The notes under the pieces are model-generated. The model did not search any database. It saw only the letters and a program-made list of their open reading frames with translations, and was not told where the DNA came from. This document shows, piece by piece, positions 35,338 through 47,909 of a stretch of 64,000 bases of DNA (position 1 is its first letter; every line of letters starts with the position of its first letter). The DNA comes from Piscinibacter defluvii (GTDB lineage Bacteria > Pseudomonadota > Gammaproteobacteria > Burkholderiales > Burkholderiaceae_C). Position numbers and translations under genes: made by a program. The stretch is taken from assembly GCF_004011805.1 (NCBI RefSeq), contig NZ_RCHJ01000014.1, positions 213,020 through 277,019 on the forward strand. Direction: 5' to 3'.

Positions 35338-36506
35338 TTGCCGAGCAGGCGCATCGCCCCTTCGAGGCCCTGCAGCGTGAGCGGGAACATGCGCTGGTTC
35401 ATCAGCTGCTGCACGATCGCGATGCTCTGCCGGTAGCCCCACACGCCCTGCGGCTCGGGGTTGATCCAGGCGAACTTGGGGAAGGCCTGCGTGAGCCGCT
35501 GCAGCCACTCGGCGCCCGGCTCCTCGTTGTTGTACTCGACGCTGCCGCCGGGCTGCAGGATCTCGTACGGGCTCATCGTCGCGTCGCCGACGAACACCAG
35601 CTTGTAGTCTTTGTTGTACTTGCGGATCACGTCCCAGGTCGGCGTCTTCTCGCTGTAGCGGCGCCGGTTGTTCTTCCAGACGAAGTCGTAGACGCAGTTG
35701 TGGAAGTAGTAGAACTCGAGGTGCTTGAACTCGCTCTTGGCGGCGCTGAACAGCTCCTCGACGCGGTGGATGTGCTCGTCCATCGTGCCGCCCACGTCCA
35801 TCAGCAGCAGCACCTTCACCTTGTTGTGCCGCTCGGGCACCATCTTGATGTCCAGCCAGCCGGCGTTGGCGGCGGTCGAGCGGATCGTGTCGTCCAGATC
35901 CAGCTCCTCCTCGGAGCCCTCGCGCGCGAAGCGGCGCAAGCGGCGCAGCGCGACCTTGATGTTGCGCGTGCCGAGTTCGAGCGAGTCGTCGTAGTCCTTG
36001 TACTGGCGCTGGTCCCACACCTTCACCGCGCTCTTGTTGCGGCCCTTGTCCTGGCCGATGCGGATGCCCTGCGGGTTGTAGCCGTAGGCGCCGAAGGGGC
36101 TGGTGCCGCCGGTGCCGATCCACTTGCTGCCGCCCTCGTGGCGCTCCTTCTGCTCCTCGAAGCGCTTCTTGAGCGTCTCCATCAGCTCGTCCCAGCCCAT
36201 CTTCTCGATGGCCGCCTTCTCCTCCGGGCTGAGCTCGAGCTCGAGCTGCTTGCGCAGCCACTCGAGCGGCACGTCCTGGCTGAAGTCGGCCACCCTCTCG
36301 ACGCCCTTGAAGTAGGCGGCGAAGGCGCGGTCGAACTTGTCGTACTGGGCCTCGTCCTTGATCAGCGCGGTGCGGGCGAGGAAGTAGAACTGGTCGACGG
36401 ATTGGTCGATCACGCCGGCCTGCAGCGCCTCGAGCAGCGTCAGGTACTCCTTGACGGAGACCTTCAGCTTGGCCGAGCGAAGCGCGTAGAAGAAGTTGAT
36501 CAGCAT
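35334..36506 (-). CDS. VWA-domain protein (CoxE-like, partner of MoxR)
   Basis: 390 residues. The VWA fold occupies about 225-370; the MIDAS is LLMDVGGTMDEH (Asp237, Gly, Thr241), a variant of DxSxS. N-terminal 220 residues are helical and charged. These proteins act with MoxR ATPases as chaperones for metal centre or complex maturation. The MoxR gene at 39167 is on the same strand three genes up. The stop overlaps the tamA start. Confidence 0.82.
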   Translation of the reverse strand: MLINFFYALRSAKLKVSVKEYLTLLEALQAGVIDQSVDQFYFLARTALIKDEAQYDKFDRAFAAYFKGVERVADFSQDVPLEWLRKQLELELSPEEKAAIEKMGWDELMETLKKRFEEQKERHEGGSKWIGTGGTSPFGAYGYNPQGIRIGQDKGRNKSAVKVWDQRQYKDYDDSLELGTRNIKVALRRLRRFAREGSEEELDLDDTIRSTAANAGWLDIKMVPERHNKVKVLLLMDVGGTMDEHIHRVEELFSAAKSEFKHLEFYYFHNCVYDFVWKNNRRRYSEKTPTWDVIRKYNKDYKLVFVGDATMSPYEILQPGGSVEYNNEEPGAEWLQRLTQAFPKFAWINPEPQGVWGYRQSIAIVQQLMNQRMFPLTLQGLEGAMRLLGK

Positions 36507-36549
36507 GGCAGGACCGCTTCCCGCCGCCGAGGATACACGCCGACGAAAC

Positions 36550-38559
36550 TCAGCGCTTCGGCCCGGGATCGTGCCGCTTCAACCAGGCGAAGAACTCGCC
36601 GTACCACTGGCGCGAGTTGCGCGGCTTGAGCACCCAGTGGTTCTCGTCGGGGAACCACAGCAGCCGGGCGTCCACGCCCTTGGCCTTGAGGGTGTTGTAG
36701 TAGGCCAGACCCTGGGCGTCGGGCACGCGGTAGTCGAGCGCGCCGTGAATCACCAGCGTGGGCGTCTGCATGGACTTCACGAAGGCGTGCGGGCTCTGCG
36801 CATGCACCCTGGCCATGTCGTCCCAGTAGGAGGCGCCGAGCTCGCGCGGGAACCAGGTGTAGACGTCCTCGGCGAACATGCCCACCCAGTCGAAGCAGCC
36901 GGCATGGCAGACGTAGGCGCGGTAGCGCTCGGGCCTGGCATGCGCGTTCAGCCACGCGACCAGGTAGCCGCCGTAGCTGCCGCCGCTGGCGAACACGCGC
37001 CGGCGGTCGGCCCAGCGCTGCTTCAGCAGCCAGTCGGTGGCGCCTTCCAGGTCCTGCAGTTCGAGCTCGCCCCAGCGGTGCGTGATGCTGTCGAGGAAGG
37101 CGTAGCCGAAGCCGCTCGAGCCGTGGTAGTTGATCGCCGCCACCACGTAGCCCTGCGCCGCGAACACATGGTGGTTCCAGCGGTAGTGGAAGGTGTCGCC
37201 CGAGGCGGCGTGCGGTCCGCCGTGGATCACGTGCAGCACGGGGTACTTGCGCTTGGGGTCGAAGCCGGGCGGGTGGACCAGCCACATCTGCACCGGCTCG
37301 CCGTTCGCGCCGGCGACGTTCACCTCCTCGTGCGTGCCCAGGCGCAGCGCGCCGAGCAGCGTGTCGTTGAAGCGCTCGAGCCGGCGCGCCGGCTCGCCCG
37401 GGCGGTGCGCGTGCACCCGCGCCGGGTGGTCCATCGCATCGGCCACCGTCACCGCCACGTCGCCGGCCAGGTCGAACTGCTGCACCCATCCGCCCTCGAC
37501 CATGCGGCTGGCGCGGCGCGTCTCGAGGTCGAAGCGCCACAGGTGGTTGCGGGCGCGTTCCTCGGCGGTGAAGCAGACGGCGCTGCCGTCGGCGCTCCAG
37601 CGCAGCGGCGCGTGCACGGCGTGGTCCCAGTCGGCGCTCAGCACCTGCCAGCGGCTGCCGCGGGCGCGCCGGTCCAGCAGCGCCAGCTGGCTCGGCATGG
37701 TGTGGCGCTTGCCCTGGTGGGCCGCAGTGAAGGCGATCTGCGAGCCGTCCGGCCCGTAGCGCGGGGCGTCGAAGTCCCAGTCGGCATCACGCGCCAGCAC
37801 GTTCACGCGGCCGGTCTTCAGGTTCAGCTCGCCCAATGCCTTGCAGTGGTCCAGCCGCTGCTCGGGGTTCGGGTCGAAGGCGAAGGCAAGATGCAGGCCG
37901 TCGGGCGAGACGTCGAAGCCGGCCGCGTCGAGCTCGGCGCGCGGCAGCTCGTAGGGCGTGCCCTCGAACAGGTCGGTCACGCGCCCGGTGGCCACGTCCA
38001 GCACGTGCAGGTGCGCGACCCGGCCCATCGGCACATGGTGGTCCCAGTAGCGGTACTGGGCCTCGCCGGTGGCGTAGCCGGTCTCCTTGCGCTCCTTGAA
38101 TTCCTTGGCACGTTTGGCCTGCGCGCGCGTGCCGCGCAGCTCGGGCCAGACCCAGGCGGCGAAGGCGATGCGCCTGCCGTCCGGGAACCACTTGAACGCC
38201 TCGATGCCGGGCGCGAAGTCGCTGATGCGGCGCGCCTCGCCGCCGTCGGGCGCGATCACGTAGAGCTGCGTGCTCTCGTCCTTGCTGCCCTGCTGCTCGC
38301 GGCGCGCCAGGAACGCGATGCGCTCGCCGGTGGGCGACCAAGCCGGCGCGCCGTCCTTCTCGCCGCACTGGGTCAGCCGGCGCGGGCCGCCGCCGAAGGT
38401 GGACAGCAGCCACAGCGCCGAGGCGCCCTTGTTCTCCTCCATCGAGTAGCTGCCCACCGAGCAGACCGCCTGTGCGCCCTCGGGCGAGAGCGAGATCGCC
38501 CCGACGCGGTCGAACTTCCACAGGTCCTCGACGGTGATGGCATTCTTCTTCTTCGCCAT
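36550..38559 (-). CDS. S9 prolyl oligopeptidase-family peptidase
   Basis: 669 residues. The N-terminal beta-propeller (about 1-400) has repeated WSPTGERIAF-like blades (TolB-like). The C-terminal alpha/beta-hydrolase holds GGSYGG with the nucleophile Ser (about 527), the Asp in HGALDYRVP and the His in DENHWV. It cleaves short peptides, likely in the cytoplasm because no signal peptide is seen. The start at 38559 has GGGAG upstream. It lies downstream of a GNAT gene by 14 bp. Confidence 0.88.
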   Translation of the reverse strand: MAKKKNAITVEDLWKFDRVGAISLSPEGAQAVCSVGSYSMEENKGASALWLLSTFGGGPRRLTQCGEKDGAPAWSPTGERIAFLARREQQGSKDESTQLYVIAPDGGEARRISDFAPGIEAFKWFPDGRRIAFAAWVWPELRGTRAQAKRAKEFKERKETGYATGEAQYRYWDHHVPMGRVAHLHVLDVATGRVTDLFEGTPYELPRAELDAAGFDVSPDGLHLAFAFDPNPEQRLDHCKALGELNLKTGRVNVLARDADWDFDAPRYGPDGSQIAFTAAHQGKRHTMPSQLALLDRRARGSRWQVLSADWDHAVHAPLRWSADGSAVCFTAEERARNHLWRFDLETRRASRMVEGGWVQQFDLAGDVAVTVADAMDHPARVHAHRPGEPARRLERFNDTLLGALRLGTHEEVNVAGANGEPVQMWLVHPPGFDPKRKYPVLHVIHGGPHAASGDTFHYRWNHHVFAAQGYVVAAINYHGSSGFGYAFLDSITHRWGELELQDLEGATDWLLKQRWADRRRVFASGGSYGGYLVAWLNAHARPERYRAYVCHAGCFDWVGMFAEDVYTWFPRELGASYWDDMARVHAQSPHAFVKSMQTPTLVIHGALDYRVPDAQGLAYYNTLKAKGVDARLLWFPDENHWVLKPRNSRQWYGEFFAWLKRHDPGPKR

Positions 38560-38573
38560 GAACGCTCCCGGTT

Positions 38574-39166
38574 TCAGCGCGGCCGCTCGAGCTGCCACAG
38601 CAGGTGTGCCTTGACCTCCGGCCACTCGCCGGCCGCCAGGCTGTACATGACCGTGTCGCGCACCGTGCCGTCGCGCCGCAGCGCGTGGTGGCGCAGCACG
38701 CCGTCCTTGCGCGCGCCGAGCCGCTCGATCGCGCGCTGGCTGGCGAAGTTGTAGTTGTCGGTGCGCCAGCCAACCAGCTGCGCGCCGAGCGTCTCGAAGG
38801 CGTGCTGCATCAGCAGCAGCTTGCAGGTGGTGTTGACGGCGCTGCGCTGGCGGCTCGCGGCGTACCAGGTCCAGCCGATCTCGAGCCGCTCCACCGCCGG
38901 CACGATGTCGTGGTAGCTGGTGCAGCCGATCACCGCGCCGGTGGCGGCGTCGAGCACCGCGAAGGCGAAGCGGTGGCCCTGCGCGCGGCCCTGCAGCGCC
39001 GTCTCGATGTAGGCGCGGGTGGCCTCGGGCTCGGGCACGGACGTGAAGCGCAGGTTCCAGAGCGCGCCGTCGGCGGCGGCCGTCTTCAGGCCCTCTTCGT
39101 GTTCCAGCCCCAGCGGGACCAGCCGCACCGGCGCCCGTTCGAGGATGACCGGGCCGACCGGCTGCA

Positions 39167-39167
<1 letters not shown>
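38574..39167 (-). CDS. GNAT-family N-acetyltransferase (RimJ/RimL-like)
   Basis: 197 residues. The pattern VRLVPLGLEHEEGL, then the ATGAVIGCTSYHDI strand and the QRSAVNTTCKLLL acetyl-CoA loop fit the RimJ/RimL subgroup. Probable substrate is a protein N-terminus or a small molecule; unknown. The ATG is one base into the TGA of the MoxR gene (TGATG). Confidence 0.75.
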
Positions 39168-40009
<842 letters not shown>

Positions 40010-40054
40010 CGGGGACGGACTTGACACGTGTTCAGGCCAGTATAAGGGCCCCCC

Positions 40055-40060
40055 TATAAT
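40055..40060 (+). promoter_or_regulatory. Candidate -10 box for the cytochrome c gene
   Basis: A perfect TATAAT lies 36 bp upstream of the cytochrome ATG, which would place transcription start near 40067. The 17-bp -35 position (TCAGGC) is poor, so support rests on the -10 alone. Confidence 0.45.
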
Positions 40061-40096
40061 CCGCCGCGCCCGAGACAAGCACAGCCCGCCACGACC

Positions 40097-40744
40097 ATGA
40101 AGACGCCGCTTTCCGCCCTGATCGCTCTGACCCTCGCGACCGGCTTCGCTGCCGCCGCCCATGCCCAGGACGCCGAGGCCGGCAAGAAGAAGGCGGCGAT
40201 GTGCATCGGCTGCCACGGCATCCCCGGCTACCAGGCGAGCTTCCCGGAGATCCACAAGGTGCCGATGATCTCGGGCCAGAGCGACAAGTACATCGTCGCG
40301 GCGCTGAACGCCTACAAGAAGGGCGAGCGCAAGCACCCGTCGATGCGCGCGATCGCGGTGTCGCTGTCCGACCAGGACATGGCCGACCTGGCGGCGTTCT
40401 ACGCGGCCAATGCCGGTCCGTCGGGTGCCGCCGCCTCGGGCGCCACGCCGCCGGCCGAGGTGGCCGCGCTGCTGACCAAGGGCAACTGCGCCTCCTGCCA
40501 CGGCGACAACTACAGCAAGCCGATCGACCCGAGCTACCCCAAGCTGGCCGGCCAGCACGCCGACTACCTGTACGTCGCGCTGAAGGCCTACCAGACCGAA
40601 GGCAACCCGCAGGTCGGCCGCGGCAACGCGATCATGGCCGGCATGGCCAAGCCGTTCAGCCACGCCGAGCTGAAGAAGATGGCCGGCTACCTGGCCTCGC
40701 TGCCGAGCGACCTGAAGACCGTGCCGGAGTCCCGCTTCCGCTGA
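40097..40744 (+). CDS. Di-haem c4-type cytochrome c
   Basis: 215 residues. A signal peptide (MKTPLSALIALTLATGFAAAAHA) precedes two haem-binding sites, CIGCH at 36-40 and CASCH at 131-135, about 95 residues apart as in cytochrome c4. It carries electrons in the periplasm to a terminal oxidase; partner unknown. It is divergent from MoxR. Confidence 0.87.
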   Translation: MKTPLSALIALTLATGFAAAAHAQDAEAGKKKAAMCIGCHGIPGYQASFPEIHKVPMISGQSDKYIVAALNAYKKGERKHPSMRAIAVSLSDQDMADLAAFYAANAGPSGAAASGATPPAEVAALLTKGNCASCHGDNYSKPIDPSYPKLAGQHADYLYVALKAYQTEGNPQVGRGNAIMAGMAKPFSHAELKKMAGYLASLPSDLKTVPESRFR

Positions 40745-40757
40745 TCGGCGGGTCAAG

Positions 40758-40776
40758 TCGGCCAGGGCTTGGCCGA
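40758..40776. terminator. Hairpin after the cytochrome c gene
   Basis: Seven-bp perfect stem (TCGGCCA/TGGCCGA) with five-base loop, 14 bp after the stop. No U-tract follows, so it may be a stabilising hairpin or part of a Rho-dependent end. Confidence 0.35.
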
Positions 40777-40809
40777 TAACGCCGGGGAAACCTCCAATCC
40801 TCGGCGTCC

Positions 40810-42066
40810 ATGCTCAAGAAGATCGAAGTCCAGGACGTGCGCCTGGGCATGCACCTGCACGCCATGTGCGGTGCATGGCTGGAGCACCCGTTCTGGAAGA
40901 CCAAGTTCGTGCTGCGTGATCCCGAGGATCTGCGCAAGCTGCGCGCCAGCACGGTGCGCGAGGTCTGGATCGACGTTTCCAAGGGGCTGGACGTCCCCGA
41001 ACCGCCCGGCGTGGCGCCGCGGCGCGACGCGCGTGCCGCCGCGCCGGCCCCGTCCGTGCCGGCCCGCGAGGCCGAGCCCGCCGCGGCGGCGCCGGCCGCC
41101 GACACGCTGGCCGGCGAGCTGCAGCGCGCCACCGCGCTGGTGAACCAGTCGCGCCAGGCGCTCAGCTCGATGTTCGCCGAGGCCCGCATGGGCAATGCGC
41201 TGGACACCGAGAAGTGCCTGCCGCTGGTGGACGAGATCGCCAGCTCGGTGTGGCGCAACCCGGGGGCCTTCGTCAGCCTGGCACGCCTGAAGACACACGA
41301 CGACTACACCTACATGCACTCGATGGCGGTGTGCGCGCTGATGATCGCGCTGGGCCGCCAGCTCGGCCTGGACGAGAGCCAGGCACGCGAGATCGGCCTG
41401 GCGGGCATGCTGCACGACATGGGCAAGGCGGCCATGCCGCTGGAGGTGCTCAACAAGCCGGGCAAGCTGACCGATGCCGAGTACGAGATCATGAAGGGGC
41501 ACCCGCGCGCGGGTGCGGACCTGCTGGCCGAGGGCAAGGCGGTGGGCGCGATCACGCTGGACGTGTGCCTGCACCACCACGAGCGGCCCGACGGCAACGG
41601 CTACCCCGACCGGCTCAGCGGCGACGCACTGACGCGCGTGGCGCGCATGGGGGCGGTGTGCGACGTCTACGACGCGATCACCTCCAATCGCCCGTACAAG
41701 AGCGGCTGGGACCCGGCCGAGTCGATCGCCAAGATGGCGTCCTGGCAGGGCCAATTCGACGCCGACATCTTCCAGGCCTTCGTCAAGAGCCTGGGCATCT
41801 ACCCGATCGGCTCCCTGGTGCGCATGCGCTCGGGCAAGCTCGGCGTGGTGGTCGAGCAGGGTGAACGCTCGCTGGTGGCGCCCAAGGTCAAGCTGTTCTT
41901 CTCGACGCGCTCGAACATGCCGATCGCCGTCGAGCTGGTCGATCTCGCCGCGCCGGGCTGCCACGACGCGATCGCCGGGCGCGAGAGCAACGCGCAGTGG
42001 AAGTTCCCGCACCTCGACGAGCTCTGGGCCGGCCCCGAGGTGCTGCGCCGGGTCGGCAGGGGCTAG
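40810..42066 (+). CDS. HD-GYP domain protein (c-di-GMP phosphodiesterase type)
   Basis: 418 residues. An N-terminal DUF3391 region (about 1-60, MLKKIEVQDVRLGM) is followed by a linker rich in Ala and Pro (about 75-100) and an HD-GYP domain: YMHSMAV, HDMGK (about 202-206), HHHERPDGNGYP (about 254-265). The HD metal ligands and the GYP-like loop (here GNGYP) are intact. It would hydrolyse c-di-GMP to pGpG or GMP. No partner gene nearby. Confidence 0.87.
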   Translation: MLKKIEVQDVRLGMHLHAMCGAWLEHPFWKTKFVLRDPEDLRKLRASTVREVWIDVSKGLDVPEPPGVAPRRDARAAAPAPSVPAREAEPAAAAPAADTLAGELQRATALVNQSRQALSSMFAEARMGNALDTEKCLPLVDEIASSVWRNPGAFVSLARLKTHDDYTYMHSMAVCALMIALGRQLGLDESQAREIGLAGMLHDMGKAAMPLEVLNKPGKLTDAEYEIMKGHPRAGADLLAEGKAVGAITLDVCLHHHERPDGNGYPDRLSGDALTRVARMGAVCDVYDAITSNRPYKSGWDPAESIAKMASWQGQFDADIFQAFVKSLGIYPIGSLVRMRSGKLGVVVEQGERSLVAPKVKLFFSTRSNMPIAVELVDLAAPGCHDAIAGRESNAQWKFPHLDELWAGPEVLRRVGRG

Positions 42067-42090
42067 GAGTCTGCGCGGCCGGCGCGATGG

Positions 42091-44490
<2,400 letters not shown>

Positions 44491-44496
44491 GCGCGC

Positions 44497-44527
44497 AGCG
44501 TAGACCTTGACATCATGTCAGAGTCAA
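44497..44527 (-). promoter_or_regulatory. Candidate MerR-type (CueR-like) promoter of copA
   Basis: -35 TTGACT at 44527-44522, then a 19-bp spacer and -10 TACGCT at 44502-44497. The spacer contains a 13-bp palindrome, TGACATGATGTCA (44508-44520). A 19-bp spacer with a central dyad is the hallmark of MerR-family activated promoters. No cueR gene is seen in the window. Confidence 0.6.
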
Positions 44528-44551
44528 GCACGGCGAGATTGACCGGCGTGC

Positions 44552-44582
44552 TTGACCTTGCCACGGTGTCAGGGGCCAGACT
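44552..44582 (+). promoter_or_regulatory. Candidate MerR-type promoter of the CopZ-like gene
   Basis: -35 TTGACC at 44552-44557, spacer 19 bp, -10 CAGACT at 44577-44582. The spacer holds an imperfect dyad (CCTTGCCA and TGTCAGGG, six of eight arms match). It faces the copA promoter, consistent with joint copper control. Confidence 0.5.
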
Positions 44583-44610
44583 GTGGCCATCGTTCCCCCA
44601 GGAGTTTCCG

Positions 44611-44805
44611 ATGATCGAACTGACCCTTCCCGACATGACCTGCGGCCACTGCGTGCGCACCGTCACCAGCACGGTGCAGAAGCTCGACGCGCAGGCGCGT
44701 GTGCAGGCCGACCTGCCGAGTCACAAGGTGCAGATCGAGACCGTCGCGCCGCCCGAGCAGGTGCGTGCGGCGCTGGCCGAGGAAGGGTATCCGGCCGCGG
44801 CATAG
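44611..44805 (+). CDS. copZ: CopZ-like heavy-metal chaperone
   Basis: 64 residues, a single HMA domain: MTCGHC at residues 9-14 binds one Cu(I). It should deliver copper to CopA. GGAG stands 7 bases upstream of the ATG. It is divergent from copA and shares its control region. Confidence 0.85.
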   Translation: MIELTLPDMTCGHCVRTVTSTVQKLDAQARVQADLPSHKVQIETVAPPEQVRAALAEEGYPAAA

Positions 44806-44852
44806 CCATCTCACTACACTGCGGCTCTCTTCGCATCCACGGAGTGAGCTGC

Positions 44853-46433
44853 ATGACCAAGTTCCTCGCCTCGGCCCTGCTGGCCGCCGCGCTGGCGGTG
44901 GCGCTGCCCGCCTCGGCCCAGACGCTGCGCTGGGCCAGCCAGGGCGACGCCCAGACCATGGACCCGCATTCGCAGAACGAACTGCTGACCAACTCGATGA
45001 ATGCGCAGGTCTACGAGAAGCTCGTCAACCGCGACAAGCAGCTGGGCATCGGCCCGGCACTGGCCACCGAGTGGCAGCAGGTCTCGCCGACGCTGTGGCG
45101 CTTCAAGCTGCGGCCGAACGTCAAGTTCCACGACGGCACGCCGTTCACCGCCGACGACGTGGTGTTCTCGATCGGTCGCGCCACGCAGGACACCTCGCTG
45201 ATCAACGCCTACGCACGCGCGGTGGGCACGCCCAGGGCGGTCGACCCGCTGACGGTCGAGTTCCAGCTCGCCGCGCCGAACCCGATCTTCCTGCAGCACC
45301 TCGAGACCCTGTTCATCCTCAGCAAGGCCTGGTGCGAGAAGAACAAGGTGACCCGGCCGCTCGACTTCAAGAACAAGGAGGAGAGCCACGCCTCGCTGAA
45401 TGCCAACGGCACCGGGCCCTACATGCTGGTGAGCCGGCAGCCCGGCGTGAAGACGGTCTACAAGCGCAACCCCGCCTGGTGGGGCAAGTTCGAAGGCAAC
45501 GTGCAGGAGATCGTGTTCACGCCGATCGCCAACGACGCCACGCGCCTGGCCGCACTCGTCTCCGGCGAGATCGACTTCGTGCTCGACCCGGCCCCGCGCG
45601 ACGTGCCGCGCCTGCGCAACACCGCCGGCGTGAAGATCATCGACGGGCCGGAGAACCGCATCGTCTTCATCGGCATGGACCAGTTCCGCGACAAGCTGCT
45701 GTACGGCAGCGTGCCCGGCGACCGGAACCCGTTCAAGGACGAGCGCGTGCGCAAGGCGCTCTACCACGCGGTGGACATCGAGACGCTGCGCACCAAGCTG
45801 ATGAACGGCTTGTCGGTGCCCACCGGCGGGCTGACGCCCTCGCCGCTGGGGGCCTACAACGACGCCGAGATCGAGAAGCGCCTGCCCTACGACCTGGCGC
45901 TGGCGCGCAAGCTGATGGCCGAGGCCGGCTTCGCCGACGGTTTCGAGGTGACGCTCGACTGCCCGAACAACCGCTACATCAACGACGAGGAGATCTGCAT
46001 TGCGCTGGCCGGCATGTGGGCGCAGCTGAAGGTCAAGGTGCGGGTCAACGGCATGCCGCGCGCGACCTACTTCCCGAAGATCGAGAAGCAGGACACCAGC
46101 ATGTACATGCTCGGCTGGGGCGGCGCCATCACCGACGCCGAGACCACCTTCACCCCGGTGCTGCGCAACCGCGGAGAGAAGGGCGTGGGCTACTGGAACT
46201 TCGGCGGCGTGAAGAACGACAAGTTCGATGCGCTCGCGGCCGCCTCCAGCACCGAAGGCGACCCGAAGAAGCGCGAGGAGCTGGTGAAGGCCGCGCTGCG
46301 CGAGTACAAGGAGGGCGTGCACGTGATCCCGCTGCACCGCCAGGTGATCCCCTGGGCGGCGCGCAGCAACGTCACGGCGGTGCACCGGGCCGACAACTGG
46401 CTCGAGGTGCAGTGGGTGACGATCGGGAAATGA
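44853..46433 (+). CDS. Oligopeptide/dipeptide ABC transporter substrate-binding protein
   Basis: 526 residues with a signal peptide (MTKFLASALLAAALAVALPASA). SBP_bac_5 family: WRFKLRPNVKFHDGTPFTADDVVFS is close to the signature. GGAGTGAG precedes the ATG. The family binds di- or oligopeptides in the periplasm. No permease or ATPase gene lies beside it, so the transporter partner is elsewhere. Confidence 0.85.
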   Translation: MTKFLASALLAAALAVALPASAQTLRWASQGDAQTMDPHSQNELLTNSMNAQVYEKLVNRDKQLGIGPALATEWQQVSPTLWRFKLRPNVKFHDGTPFTADDVVFSIGRATQDTSLINAYARAVGTPRAVDPLTVEFQLAAPNPIFLQHLETLFILSKAWCEKNKVTRPLDFKNKEESHASLNANGTGPYMLVSRQPGVKTVYKRNPAWWGKFEGNVQEIVFTPIANDATRLAALVSGEIDFVLDPAPRDVPRLRNTAGVKIIDGPENRIVFIGMDQFRDKLLYGSVPGDRNPFKDERVRKALYHAVDIETLRTKLMNGLSVPTGGLTPSPLGAYNDAEIEKRLPYDLALARKLMAEAGFADGFEVTLDCPNNRYINDEEICIALAGMWAQLKVKVRVNGMPRATYFPKIEKQDTSMYMLGWGGAITDAETTFTPVLRNRGEKGVGYWNFGGVKNDKFDALAAASSTEGDPKKREELVKAALREYKEGVHVIPLHRQVIPWAARSNVTAVHRADNWLEVQWVTIGK

Positions 46434-46522
46434 CACTCCGGGCGCGTCCGTCCGCCGGTTGATCTCGTAGCTTGTCCGGTCCGGTGCCCGGAATGCGTGG
46501 CACCCCCAGAGGAGATACGTCC

Positions 46523-47890
46523 ATGTCCCTGATTGCCCAACTCGGACTGCGCCCGACCGCGCGCATGAACGGCGCGGCCGATGCGATCGCCGCAGCCCTG
46601 CCCGGCGCCGACGCCGGAAGCCGCAAGGCGCCGCAGGCGCAGCTGGAGCTCGGCGGCGCACAGATCGTCGAGCAGACGCTCGGCACGCCGGTGACCGGCC
46701 CGCGCATCGACACGCTGATGGCGCTGATGGCCGCCGACGGCAGCGGGCCGCTGAACCGCTCGAACTCCTCCCTCGGCGGCCAGCTGAACCGCGACGGTGC
46801 CGCGCTGCAGCAGCGCTTCGCCGGGCTCTCCGGGCTCGAGCGCCAATGGCGCGGCCACCTCGACGCGGTGCAGAAGCTGGCCGACCAGAGCGCCGTCGAC
46901 GTCAAGACGATGGAGCAGCAGGGCGGCGCCGTCGGGCAGCGCAGCACGGGCCGCCCGGGCGACTACGTGCGCAACAAGTCCGAGGCCTACGTGAAGGCCG
47001 AGGCCGCGGTGCGCAACGCCCTGCGCGAGTTCGGGGTGCGCGAGGCGGCCCTGCGCAAGGCCGTCTCGGCCCTCGACGAGGCCGAGCTGCGCAAGCAGGT
47101 GGCCGCGCAGGGCCGGGTGGTCGAGAAGGCCAAGGCCGACGTGGAGGCCGAGAAGAAGCGCATCGAGGTGATGAAGAACCGCCTGAAGGGCGTGCTCGGC
47201 GTCGCCATCAAGGTGGTCAAGCAGGACTGGAAGGCGGTGGCCGAAGAGGCCGCCAAGTTCATCGGCGGGCAACTGATCGACGAGATCTCCACCTCGCGCC
47301 TGGCCGAGCTGAAGGCCCAGCTCGAGCAGGCCACGGCGCGGCTGCACTCGCTCGAGGACCTGGCGATGCTGCAGGCCATCGAGACGGCCAGCCTCGGCCT
47401 GGAGGAAGCGGCCGGCGCCCTCGACGATGCCGGCAAGGACATCCGCGACGCGCTGGTCGAGCTGCGCCTGGCGCGCAAGACCGCCGTCGAGGCGCTCGGC
47501 GAGTCGGGCCGCACGCGCGGCGCGGCGCGCATGATCGAGCAGCGCGGCAAGATGCTCGACCGCATGGCGCAGATGCGCGAGGCGATTCAGGCCTATCTGG
47601 CGGAATCTCCGGCCGTCGCCGACCTGATCCGCAAGCTCGACTCGATGACCAGCAGCTACCCGGGCTTCGTCAACAAGACCCCGGGCATCGACCCGGCCTA
47701 CGCCAAGTCGCTGGTCGACACGGTGGCGCGCAACCGCGAGGCGCTGGCGGTCTGGGGCCTGTGGATCCAGCACGAGGAGAACTCCTGCCGCACCGCGCTG
47801 GGCATGCTCGACGCCCGCGGGCCGGGCAGCTTCATGGAGCACTTCGACCGGGTCGAGGAACTGCTGCAGGACGCGCTGGCCGGGCGCTGA
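46523..47890 (+). CDS. Long helical/coiled-coil protein of unknown function
   Basis: 455 residues; GGAG at the right place before the ATG at 46523 decided the start. No signal peptide. Long heptad-like helices at about 110-215 and 255-360, rich in Ala, Glu, Lys, Arg. Between them a less charged part, LKGVLGVAIKVV (about 222-233), could be a short membrane-touching segment. The layout resembles alpha-helical pore-forming proteins, but no family signature is recognised. It has no clear partner gene; the convergent neighbour encodes a lipoprotein. Confidence 0.5.
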   Translation: MSLIAQLGLRPTARMNGAADAIAAALPGADAGSRKAPQAQLELGGAQIVEQTLGTPVTGPRIDTLMALMAADGSGPLNRSNSSLGGQLNRDGAALQQRFAGLSGLERQWRGHLDAVQKLADQSAVDVKTMEQQGGAVGQRSTGRPGDYVRNKSEAYVKAEAAVRNALREFGVREAALRKAVSALDEAELRKQVAAQGRVVEKAKADVEAEKKRIEVMKNRLKGVLGVAIKVVKQDWKAVAEEAAKFIGGQLIDEISTSRLAELKAQLEQATARLHSLEDLAMLQAIETASLGLEEAAGALDDAGKDIRDALVELRLARKTAVEALGESGRTRGAARMIEQRGKMLDRMAQMREAIQAYLAESPAVADLIRKLDSMTSSYPGFVNKTPGIDPAYAKSLVDTVARNREALAVWGLWIQHEENSCRTALGMLDARGPGSFMEHFDRVEELLQDALAGR

Positions 47891-47902
47891 AGCCGGCGCC
47901 CG
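47881..47902. terminator. Hairpin between convergent genes
   Basis: Seven-bp perfect stem (CGGGCGC/GCGCCCG) with 8-base loop spans the end of the helical-protein gene and the gap to the lipoprotein gene. It could end transcription from both sides, though T-tracts are absent. Confidence 0.4.
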
Positions 47903-47909
47903 CCGCCTG

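Noticed and set aside
40021..40046. TTGACA (40021) and TATAAG (40041) as a promoter pair
   Set aside because: Spacing is only 14 bp, too short for a standard sigma-70 promoter; the TATAAT at 40055 was preferred.
44814..46661. Long minus-strand ORF opposite the peptide-binding protein
   Set aside because: Shadow ORF; the plus strand has a clear signal peptide and SBP_bac_5 motif.
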